Below the pieces are notes generated by a model that searched no databases, was not told the DNA's origin, and saw only the letters and a program-made list of their open reading frames with translations. This document shows positions 55,165-64,000 of a stretch of 64,000 bases of DNA, piece after piece. Location: the NCBI GenBank assembly GCA_949318235.1, contig OX439137.1, positions 14,645,291-14,709,290 on the forward strand. The letters run 5' to 3'. The DNA is from Ecdyonurus torrentis. Taxonomy: Eukaryota; Arthropoda; Insecta; Ephemeroptera; Heptageniidae. Within the stretch, counting starts at the first letter, position 1. Each line of letters starts with the position of its first letter. The translations under genes were made by a program, and so were the position numbers.

Positions 55165-55429
55165 GTGCTAATAATAATATGTATTTTGTTGTATAGCAAA
55201 TTTAGAAAATTTTAGCATAAAATAAAAAATAAAGCTTTTAAAAATATTCATAAAAAATAGAAGTGTTTAAACAAAAATAATTCAAATAAAGCTTAAAACA
55301 TGTTTTCATAAAATATTTTCCACGAATTAGTTTTATTTTGGCAAAATTAGAAAGTAAGGAGTAATTTGGATACAATATATTTTTCCATGACTTAAAAATA
55401 AATTGAATTTTTTTTTAGTATAATGTTCA

Positions 55430-55640
55430 GAGAGTGAGTCGGAGAACAGCGTATAGGCAATGAGTTGAATATCTCTCTAGCCGCTCCTCCAAATTATGAT
55501 CTTGATATAATATTAGGTTGCCATGGAGACAAGAAACAAGGGATGAAGGTTTAACAAGTCCACGCACGTGGTGCAAATCAAATTAGCCGCGCGCAAAACC
55601 GCGTCATCTCGACCATTCTGTTCCTTTCTTTTACTATCAT
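55430..55640. promoter_or_regulatory. CpG-rich promoter-like patch with RFX X-box and E-box
   Basis: GTTGCCATGGAGAC (55517-55530) is a near-perfect X-box, the RFX binding site typical of ciliary gene promoters. GCACGTGG (E-box CACGTG, 55565-55570) and a run of eight CpGs in about 55 bp (55561-55612) follow, in DNA where CpG is otherwise rare. About 350 bp on, CGTATGACGTAGCACCAATC (55946-55965) offers a CRE half-site and a CCAAT box. No transcript start can be read from the sequence. It could serve an unseen gene on either strand or be an intronic element of the C5orf22-like gene. Confidence 0.4.
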
Positions 55641-56278
55641 CCGGGTAAAATTGAAAATATATAATAAAAATATATCGTTTTTTTAGGGTGTTTAACCACA
55701 ATTATTTATACTCAATTTAACTTTTATTGTTTATTAGTTATATAGGTACTGTACTGTGTACATTATTTTTGTTTATTGGTATTATAAAAAATATAATTTT
55801 TCTAATTTGGTTTCAGCTTGTTTAGAATTTTTTTTTAAATCTTATAAAATATTATTGCCATTGTATTAAATGATGCGTTATTTAATCAAATGTAGCAATT
55901 TTTCTTATTTTAATTTTATATAATGCTTTGTTTTCAATGGTGACGTATGACGTAGCACCAATCTGAGACGCACCAGAAAAAGGCACGGGTCTGCTTATTT
56001 AATATTACGCTTGCTGATGGGAGAAATTCTTCTTTTTTTTTTCTTCAGAAAACTGCAGTACTCTTTCCAAAAAAAATCTAAATGAGAGATACTTTAGTCA
56101 TGATACCGTGTTTTAAGCCAGGATTTTTTTAATTGCTTACCGGTAAGACGCATTGTAATTAAGCGATAATCCCGAACGCAAACGTAAAACTTTTAATTCG
56201 ATGAAAATCTAACCTGAGATTTTCATATTATACATATTAGATATATTGAACTAAGAAAAAAAAAAAGGGTTCACTTAC

Positions 56279-56512
56279 CGTGCCACAGAGATGACGGTGG
56301 GCGGGGCAGGCAGAACGTCCAAAAGTGCCTTAAGCGTGGTGTTGGCGAACTGCTGCACCTGCTCAGGAGTGGATACATGATGAGGCAAATCCTTGCCATC
56401 ATCCCTGGTACACCCTGCGTCATGTACGATCTCCCAATCAAGAGATAACCGCTCTTCATCCAGAGGGTAAGCAGCGTGCACAGAGTTCATCAACTCCTTC
56501 ACAGCACGTACC
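56279..56512 (-). CDS. C5orf22-like: Internal exon of a C5orf22-like (UPF0489 family) protein
   Basis: A single spliced exon of 234 bp carries 77 complete codons. The 3' splice site is TGTTTCAG|G, with a TACTAAT branch-point-like site at 56530-56524; the 5' splice site is CG|GTAAGT. Both flanking introns are phase 2. The translation begins VRAVKEL and contains EIVHDAG, LPHHVST about two-thirds along, and ends [11 protein letters not shown] plus the first two bases of an Arg codon. From memory, human C5orf22 (about 440 residues) has VHQAG, LPHHIST and VTIARSS in the same order near its C-terminal part; no search was run. The family's biochemical function is not established to my knowledge. Exon G+C is about half, far above its introns. 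No upstream or downstream exon was found in the window; the next should complete Arg and likely encode SSLDD-like residues. The open frame continues a few codons into each intron, so it is not a stand-alone gene. Confidence 0.72.
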
Positions 56513-56614
56513 CTGAAACATTAATTAGTAAATTATAAGTACGCAGATTAACAATTTTCAATGTAAACCGAATTATACGAGCAAATTGTATTATATTATC
56601 ATTAACACAATTAC

Positions 56615-56618
<4 letters not shown>

Positions 56619-56675
<57 letters not shown>
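56619..56675. repeat. (TA)n microsatellite
   Basis: Pure TA tract of 57 bp, about 110 bp upstream (in gene sense) of the C5orf22-like exon, within its intron. Confidence 0.98.
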
Positions 56676-56678
<3 letters not shown>

Positions 56679-56888
56679 ATTACGTTTTTGTAAAAAAAAA
56701 AATTGTTTCATAAGACTGTAGAATGACAAAAAATACATTTTATGCGTCAATTATTTTATCAGTTCCTATAATTTTATGTTGAAAACTAGTCACATCAATT
56801 ATAGAGTTACTAAACTTGACCTGCGATTTATTGATTGATTTTTTTTTTAATTGCTTTTCTTTTAAGAAGTTACAAATTCATATATGAA

Positions 56889-56891
<3 letters not shown>

Positions 56892-56967
<76 letters not shown>
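56892..56967 (+). repeat. (CT)n microsatellite
   Basis: Pure CT tract of about 76 bp, inside the presumed intron of the minus-strand gene. The sense strand of that gene is therefore (GA)n here. Confidence 0.98.
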
Positions 56968-56973
<6 letters not shown>

Positions 56974-56987
56974 CCTCACCCTCACCC
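56967..56987 (-). other. G-quadruplex motif (GGGTGA)3GGG on the minus strand
   Basis: Four GGG runs separated by identical TGA loops meet the standard G3+N1-7 pattern. It is on the sense strand of the C5orf22-like gene, about 455 bases before the exon's 3' splice site, so it would also be present in the pre-mRNA. Confidence 0.8.
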
Positions 56988-58494
56988 ACACACTCATTCT
57001 CTAAGAAGTAAAAATTATAGATTTAATGATAAAAAAAAATCAAGATTTTATTACGTTCCATATATAGATTTAAAACAAATCAATATAGGATTAAAATATT
57101 GTAATGAAATTACACAATAATTAACTTAAAGTGTAAATTATAAAATTTCATTATTAAATAAATCATACTATATCAAACAATATCTTAAACAACATCCTGT
57201 AACGCGCGTTAAAATCACCACCATATACTTCCCACGTTTTCAACATATTCATCCTAAGCAAACATTTCATATAGCAAGACCTTTCAACATTCATAATCAA
57301 CGTTTACTCTGAAATAAAAAAGTTCTAATTTTTTTTATTCAATCCATAAAAAAAGGGTTGTTATAACAATAAAAAAAGGTATGCTCATCTACATAGCAGA
57401 CTCATATGTAAATGAATTCTTAAAGAAAAAAAAAATGTATGTCTTATGTATATATATTATATAGAAAAAATATGTAGGGTGCAATATGAACCCTTTTTTT
57501 GCATACTAAAAACATAACATCCCTCAACAAACAATAGTTAAGAGAAAAAAATTATGTATATATTTTTTATGTATCCTTTAAATAATTTTTTTTATATATA
57601 ACATCAACTAAAATGCACTGAAACTATAGAATAGTTATCTATTGATATGTATATTTTTATAATGAAAAAAAAAATTTGTTAAAGGATGTTTGAATGAATA
57701 GACTTTTTTTTTCTTCTCAAAGTAGAGACGACAGAGAAAGAGAGAAAAAAAAATTAAAAGGTTCTATATGCATATATTATAAAATAAATATAGTACATAT
57801 GCAAATAAGATATCGGGTTTTATATTTAATGAATATAGGTATATGTTCTTTTTTTTCAATAGAGAATGAGTTTAGAGAGGAGTGATATATATAAAAAAAA
57901 ATACTGATGTGAACTTTTAAATAATAAAGCAACAAGAAAAAAAAATCTACTCATTTGTTTTTTTATACTCGCTCTGTACTGGCTGAGAAAAAAACCGGTC
58001 GTTCAAGTTTTTTTTTTAGTTGGACGTTTTTTTGTTTTGTTCTCAATTTTTGTTTTTTTTTCAGTTTACAGTTTGCATGTTTTAAAGCAAGAGTTCAGTT
58101 ACAATTTTTACTTACAACTAGTAAGATGTGCCTTCTTTATTATTAATTTTCTATCAGTGTTTAATTAGTGATTTAATTTGGTGTTTTATATGTGTTTTAA
58201 AAGTTTTATGTGTGGTGAAAATAATTTTTTTAAAGTCAGTTTTTTCGTACTTTTTTTGTTGTTGTAATTGTTAAATGTATTATTATTAATTGATTAAAAT
58301 AAGTACAAAATATGTTAAAGTTTTAAGTTTGCTATGTCAATGGTGATAATAATATGAACTAATCCACTCTCATTATAAATTTACTTTATACATATATTAT
58401 ATTTTTTAGTTCTAAAATGATAAATAAGTGTTTATTATATAAATAAACAATAAACATCAGGTGACTTTTGACAGTAAATTCTAAATCATTTGCT

Positions 58495-58531
<37 letters not shown>

Positions 58532-60074
58532 ATCTGGTAATTCTGAATTTTATACTGAATTTACATGGAAGTTTAAAAATAGAATACTTTTAAAATAAGA
58601 CAAAAGAAATACGTCAATTTTATAAGCCATTTCAATCGGAGTACTTTCAATTTTCACAAAATGTTTTCCAAATTAACATTTTTTTTATTTTTGGTTTACA
58701 TTTTTTTCCCACTAAAAATCAACTTCGAAACATTATTATATACATAGATGTAAAATTTCAAAATTCTAAAATTTTCAAAATATTTGCGAATAACAATGTT
58801 GATTCATTTTGCAATACAGAAAAGATGAAAAAAATATATAGTCATCAATTAGAGCTGCATCAATCAAAATAATAACATAAACAAAAAACGAAAATAATAA
58901 TAAAAAAACTAGATGAAATAATACAGTCTAAAATAAATCTAAAATAAGCAATAAAAAATAAATAAAACGTAATAAAAATTTTAATTTTCTGTATAATTTA
59001 CCAAAATTATATGTTGTTAAATGAAGTACATTTATATCACTTGAAGTAATAAATGAAATATTTAAATAAATTAATTAAATTGGACTTCTGGTTTATTATA
59101 AAAACTCACACACAATTTTGTTACAATTAAAAAAAAATGTACATACGCAAGTAAACAGTTTAAAAGATTCAGATGACTAATTTAAAAAAAATAATTCTAA
59201 TAAACAAATAATTGTCACAAGAACCAGCCTTACAGCTTAAAAAAAAATTAAAATAGTAAAATAGTGAGTGCATTAAAAATAGTAAAATAATTAATAAATA
59301 AATAATTAATATTATTAACTTCAATATTTCCAGTAAAAACAATACGTGCATTGCTAAAAAAAAAATAATAATAAAAAAAAAAAAAATCGCAAAAAAAAGA
59401 AGCTAAATTTAATATATAATTATCATGTTAGGTGATTAAACATTGGGTAAAATTGAAGTGGTTTTAACATTAAATGTAATGTTACATTATTTGTGTATAT
59501 ATATTAAATGAAAAAAACAAAATTGTGACTATCATTCTTATTATTATTGAATGGGCGTGGTTTTAAATTGAGGGGTTTTTAGCGCCTGCGTAATCAATCG
59601 ATATTGCAAGCGCCATAGAATGGAGGGATGAAGAAGAAAAAAATTAGTGGATGAAATGGGCGCAAAATACCACTTCCCGATATACAGGAAATTTATTCGG
59701 CAAAAATATATATTATTATATACATTTTTTTATTTATTTAATTAAACGATGTTATAATTTAATTGTTATGTTTTATTAATAATTTTCATATATAATTTTG
59801 TTATGATTAATAATATATAATATATATATTTTTAGTTTTTTTTAAATATAATTTTAATTAGCTTGATTAAAATATAATGATTATCTCTGTTTAGAGTGTT
59901 TAGTTAAATTATTATTTTTTTCATAATATAAATAATCAAATTCATACATGATTAAAAAAATATTGAATAAATATAACTTCAGTACGCTTTAGGCATTTTT
60001 ATAATTCGCAATTCATTTTGGATGTCAACTTATATAGGGGTTCTGGCCTCTAAAAATAAATAAAAAATGGTAAA
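56988..60074. other. AT-rich non-coding stretch
   Basis: Presumed intron of the minus-strand gene in at least its first part. Contains a 32-bp T run (58499-58530) and a G+C-richer patch (59550-59690; GGGCGTGG, GCGCCTGCGTAATC, GCGCCATAG) that might be regulatory. I searched by eye for upstream exons of the C5orf22-like gene and found none. Confidence 0.5.
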
Positions 60075-60625
60075 ATTCATGAAATGGTACCATCATTCAT
60101 TTTATACACATATTATGTCCCTCGACCCTTCTGAAGCCTTACAACTTGGTGTTAAAAAAACTTTGAAGTAGGCAATTTTAGGAATTCATGACGTTATCAA
60201 TTCTGGGTCTACAATAGGGTGGTTTCATTCATGTTAAAGTCGACGCCATAAATGAGAGCTAAATAACATGAGTCAGTATAGGAAAATGACTTATTTTGCC
60301 AGTTTAAAAATACTTTACAACATTTTTGAGAGCATTGATGCTGTTAACAGGTTGAATTAGTACCTCAAGTATGCAAGAAAAATAATAATGACCAACAAAT
60401 AGCTAATTTTTAACGAAAATAGCCAAAAACTACGTTTGTCCTAGCCTGAGAAATGTTATTCATTGCTCAAGAAGAGCATCAAAAAGCATTCAGAATGACG
60501 TCATGCAAACATAGAAAATGTAGCGAGGGTTGCTTACTTTACAAGTTTTTTCCCCAATTTGTGAGAATATTGAAGGGTTAAGGGACAAAATTATGTATAT
60601 TCATAATAGTCCCATCTCATGATTT
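60075..60625. mobile_element. Foldback MITE family C, copy 2, interrupted by element D
   Basis: Left arm from GTCCCTCGACCC (60117) pairs with right arm GGGTTAAGGGAC ending at 60586. Weaker pairing extends outward to CATGAAATGG and ATCTCATGATTTC. TGACGTTA (60189-60196), a one-base variant of TGACGTCA, is in the left arm. Element D (60215-60513) is inserted after CTACAATA. Borders beyond 60117 and 60586 are approximate. Confidence 0.75.
60215..60513 (+). mobile_element. MITE family D, copy 4, nested in C
   Basis: Begins TAGGGTGGTTTCATTCATG and ends CATGCAAACATA; the CCCT of the right terminal repeat has been lost. Internal blocks GTCGACGCCAT, GAGAGCATTGATGCTGTTAA and GACGTCATGC match the other copies. 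The target, reconstructed from family C copy 1, was CAATAGAAA, which points to a TA duplication. TGACGTCA is at 60496-60503. Confidence 0.88.
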
Positions 60626-62586
60626 CATTGAAGGATTTTTTTTTTTTTTTTTTTTTTGCTACTAGCTTATTAGGTTAATAGTTAAGCCTGAAGTAGTTTG
60701 TTAAAATGTTACTTTATGATTTCAAAAAACAAATGACGGTGATTATAATATACTATTGTATATATGAATAACTTACAAATGCCATGGTCCGCAAGAAAGT
60801 TTCCAAAATAATAAATTAATAAATAGATATACATGGATAAATAATCATAACATTTCATTTCAATAGTATTATTAACTTTTTTTTTTTAATTATTTAAAAC
60901 AAGTTCCATTAAAAAATTATACAAATATTTACCAATATCAATTTGTAAACAAAGTTCAAAGTGTGAATTAATAAGCTCGCAACTTTTATGCATTTAAAAA
61001 AAACATTTTATTTCCATGTTAATGAATTAAATTCTAAATAATCCTTAATTTGAAATAAATACGATTTTTTTCTACATATTGGATTATATAGTTAAAACAA
61101 AATTAGAATTTCCTTTTTTTAAATAATAATAAAATATAAATAAGGTCTAAAATCCTAATTGATTTAATATTAATTGAAGACACCTAACTCTCTCCTCTTT
61201 TTTTCTCTCAATTTGATCAGTTGATTGATTTCAGTCGAGTCATTTTCTTATAAAATTGTCTAATGAAGTGTTAAATTTGACACGAGTTAATTTGAATTAA
61301 CTTCTTTTTTTCTTATTATTATTATTACACCGAGAAGGGAAAAAAAGTCAAGAAGAGAAAAATTGAAGAACGAAAAATGCTGAGTAGACAAGAACCAATC
61401 ATTTCTAATCAATTTTAATATCATTTTACATTAATTGATGAGTAGAAAAGACCGCAAAAAAAAAAGAAAAGAAAAGAAAGTAGAAGAAAGGGGAGAAAAA
61501 AGTGCTTTTTCATCAGAAATTTATTATTATCCTCTCATTTTTTTTTAATGTTATCAGCATGTTATTATTTCTGTTATATAAATATAAATATTGTTTCTTT
61601 TCAAAATTTAATTTTTACATAATTACTTTTATTTGAAATTAAATTCGTAAAAATTATTGTTTAATCCACCAAACAGTTTTTTTTTTTTTTTTTACTTTAA
61701 TTTTAAATGTTCAATGGTTCTGGATACGGATATCTTATAAATAAAATTTATAATGAGTATCCGGATCTGGAAAAACCCCAATCATTCTTTGATTATTTTT
61801 ATTTTTTAATAATAAAGTTATTTAATAATAAAGTTATTTAAGTACTATTTTTATTCAATATTTTCGATTTTAGAAATGGGAAGAAAAAAGTTAGCTCTAT
61901 TTTAAGAATTGGTTTTCATTGATCAAAAAATCATACAAGAAAATTACTTTGTAATACTTAATACTTGTAAAATTAAACAAGTACAGAAGGTAAACAATGC
62001 TATAGTAATAAACTAACAATTTAAAACGTTCTTCAAATAGTTTGATTTTTAGATATAATAATATAAAAAAAATTAATAAATTAAATCATTTTAAAAACAA
62101 TTTGATATTTTTTTTATTTTATCATCATCACATCACCGTATTATTATAAATAAAAAAATATATATTAATGGAAAATTAAGCTTCATTGCTAATTTACACA
62201 ATAAAATATAATCATACAGCTTTTGGAAAATAATGCTTTCAGGAAACGAGAGAAAAAAAACAAACACGTAAACACTAATAAAAAAATATATATAACATAA
62301 AAAATAAAAATAAAAACAGCCGCCTATAATATTCTTTTAATTTTATATCAACGGGAAATAAATTTGTTCAACAACTTAATATAGTTTCTTTTACAACAAT
62401 TATATAATTTCCCTTCTTTTTATGAAAAAAGCAGACTTTTTTAATAATATAATATTATTTTTTTCCCAACTGTATACGTTCTAAACATCTGACATTGTAT
62501 ACATTTTTTATTAAAAAAAATTCTGGGATGAGCATGAAAAAAAAAAAAAAAAAAAAATGAAAGAACATTTTTAATAATATCATATC

Positions 62587-62652
<66 letters not shown>

Positions 62653-63194
62653 TCTCTTTTTAATAAAAATATATACAAAAAACATATTATAACAATTTTA
62701 ATATTAGCGTTTATAACAAAGATATCTTAATTGTCAACAGAAAAAAAAAAGAAGAAGAATCAGAGCAAAAAATAATAATAATATGAAAAGGAATGTTTTC
62801 TCCTTGTTATTTTCTTTATTAAAATTACATTTTTTATTTTTATATAATAATGTTTTTGCTTTGAAGTATTGTATTTTTTTTTTATTATTATTACTATATA
62901 TCCTATGTTATATACTTTTTAATATCGTTTAATTCAAAAGACTTCTTCTAAAAATATATATATATATATATATAAGAACACATAAAAAATTGATGTAAAA
63001 GTGATAGTTTAATTGAAAATAATTATTTTTTTATTAAGTAATTATACAATCATGCGGTATTTTTTTTATTTGATAACATGATTTGTAAAATGTTCAAAAT
63101 GCACTAATTTTAGTATAAAAATGTGTGATGAGTATTTTAAATTTAACAATAATTATTCGGTTCAAAAGTGTAATCAGAATAAGTTTTTTTCTCC
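60626..63194. other. AT-rich non-coding stretch with simple repeats
   Basis: Contains a T run (60636-60658), A-rich purine patches near 61450-61500, an A run (62538-62558) and (CT)n at 62590-62647. ATCCGGATCTGG (61760) and CTGGATACGGATAT (61721) form a small inverted pair. No exon was recognised. Confidence 0.5.
62590..62647 (+). repeat. (CT)n microsatellite
   Basis: CT tract of about 58 bp. An open frame on the other strand translating it as Arg-Glu is an artefact. Confidence 0.98.
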
Positions 63195-63540
63195 TTAAAG
63201 CCATACTTAAAACAACATGTGCTTTTTAATGAATAAACGCGAAATGGGATCTTATAAAAAACTGATGACAATTTTTACCAGAATATTAATGTAGCCCCAC
63301 GAGAGAGCGTGAAAAAACTCTAAATTATACAATTTGCGTAAAAATTCATGTTAATGACGTCAGAAACATGCAAAATTTAGTATGAAAATGTTGTGCGGAT
63401 TGCATAAATTGAATTTTCTGATCACTGCTATACGGGGCTACTGTTGGGTATTGAGACAAACTAATGATATTTAATGTAAATCCCATCAAGTGTTTTGTGA
63501 TATATAAATGTTTATGTTTTTCTTTGGTCTATTTCTTTAA
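63195..63540 (-). mobile_element. MITE family E, copy 2 (reverse orientation)
   Basis: Aligns along its whole length with the reverse complement of 1095-1438. Shared blocks include CGAAATGGGAT, GCCCCACGAGAGAGCGTG, TGACGTCA (63355-63362), TTTTCTGATCACTGCTA and CCCATCAAGTGTTTTGTGAT. TTAA is at both ends. Small indels and substitutions separate the copies; percent identity was not computed. Confidence 0.88.
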
Positions 63541-64000
63541 GAAAAGCATTGAGTATTAAACAATGTAATTACTTACATATATGTTTGCAATGATGAAAAA
63601 ATTCTAATACAAGCCGTGAATTTTCAATAATTTAAAATTGCTTGTATGCAAAATAATAATAATATAAAAAAAAGTGTTTAATATAATACAGGCTAAAACA
63701 AGCTTATAATAACTTTACTAAGTGACGGTAATTCAACATAATGTCCTATCACCGTAGTTAATCTCTAAGTCATTGGTAACTTTTTTACTTTCTTGCAACA
63801 GTCAAAATAACAATAACTACGATTTAACAAGTGGTTAAATGTTAAACCTTACAGAGTGTCCTAAATATCGCACAAGTGTCCAAATGTCTATGTTATAAAA
63901 GATAAAAAATTAGGACATTTATTACAATTTGAGTTAGGACATTTTGTGGTATCAGCGTCGTAATAATAATAATATCACTGCTAAATAGCTGTTTTATTAT
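63541..64000. other. AT-rich spacer, no gene seen
   Basis: Only short AAT repeats and AT-rich sequence; nothing else was recognised before the window ends. Confidence 0.5.

Larger units (their letters stand above)
52270..55429. other. AT-rich non-coding stretch
   Basis: Contains an A run (52966-52993), a T run (54642-54666), the CRE-like pair at 53556-53581, and the AAGGTCC palindrome pair at 55122-55164. No exon was recognised. Confidence 0.5.

Noticed and set aside
55513..55701. 62-codon minus-strand frame over the X-box patch
   Set aside because: Considered as the next C5orf22-like exon, but it lacks the expected SSLDD-like start and the patch looks regulatory.

Overview
The window is animal nuclear DNA and almost entirely non-coding. 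It is extremely AT-rich (G+C about 20-25% by eye). It is packed with simple repeats, mainly (GA)n/(CT)n tracts up to about 160 bp, (TA)n tracts, and A or T runs of 20-40 bp. It also carries many short foldback (MITE-like) elements. There is no operon structure, rRNA or CRISPR array. The one convincing gene piece is a spliced exon whose relatives are metazoan. A marine invertebrate with abundant microsatellites, for example a crustacean or mollusc, would fit, but the sequence does not settle the taxon.

Gene content: one internal exon on the minus strand at 56279-56512 (77 whole codons, phase 2 at both ends, good GT and AG sites) encodes part of a UPF0489 / C5orf22-like protein. No other exon of that gene was found, so its introns are very long or its other exons lie outside the window. 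About 0.75 kb 3' of the exon is a CpG-rich patch (55430-55640) with a near-perfect RFX X-box and an E-box that looks like a promoter. The intron 5' of the exon has a four-run G-quadruplex motif on the sense strand beside a (CT)n tract. A degenerate tRNA-like sequence lies at 13876-13938 (minus). Most open frames in the window are translations of microsatellites or AT-rich DNA.

Mobile elements: at least ten groups of foldback or terminal-inverted-repeat elements of about 100-550 bp can be seen. They are labelled A to K here, with H a weak dispersed-repeat group. Family D (about 310 bp) has four copies (3099, 10333, 18092, 60215). Family G (about 225 bp) has three (16378, 45266, 52050). Family E (about 345 bp) has two in opposite orientation near the two window ends. 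Family C (about 250 bp without insertions) has two copies, each interrupted by a different element: B in the copy at 9.6-10.1 kb and D in the copy at 60.1-60.6 kb. The uninterrupted part of the first copy acts as an empty-site reference for the second.

Most notable signal: the 8-bp palindrome TGACGTCA (full CRE/ATF site) occurs exactly 16 times, where a base-composition model predicts well under one. Most copies lie inside several apparently unrelated foldback families, often as a mirror pair flanking the central spacer. This shared internal site is the best candidate here for an undescribed feature.
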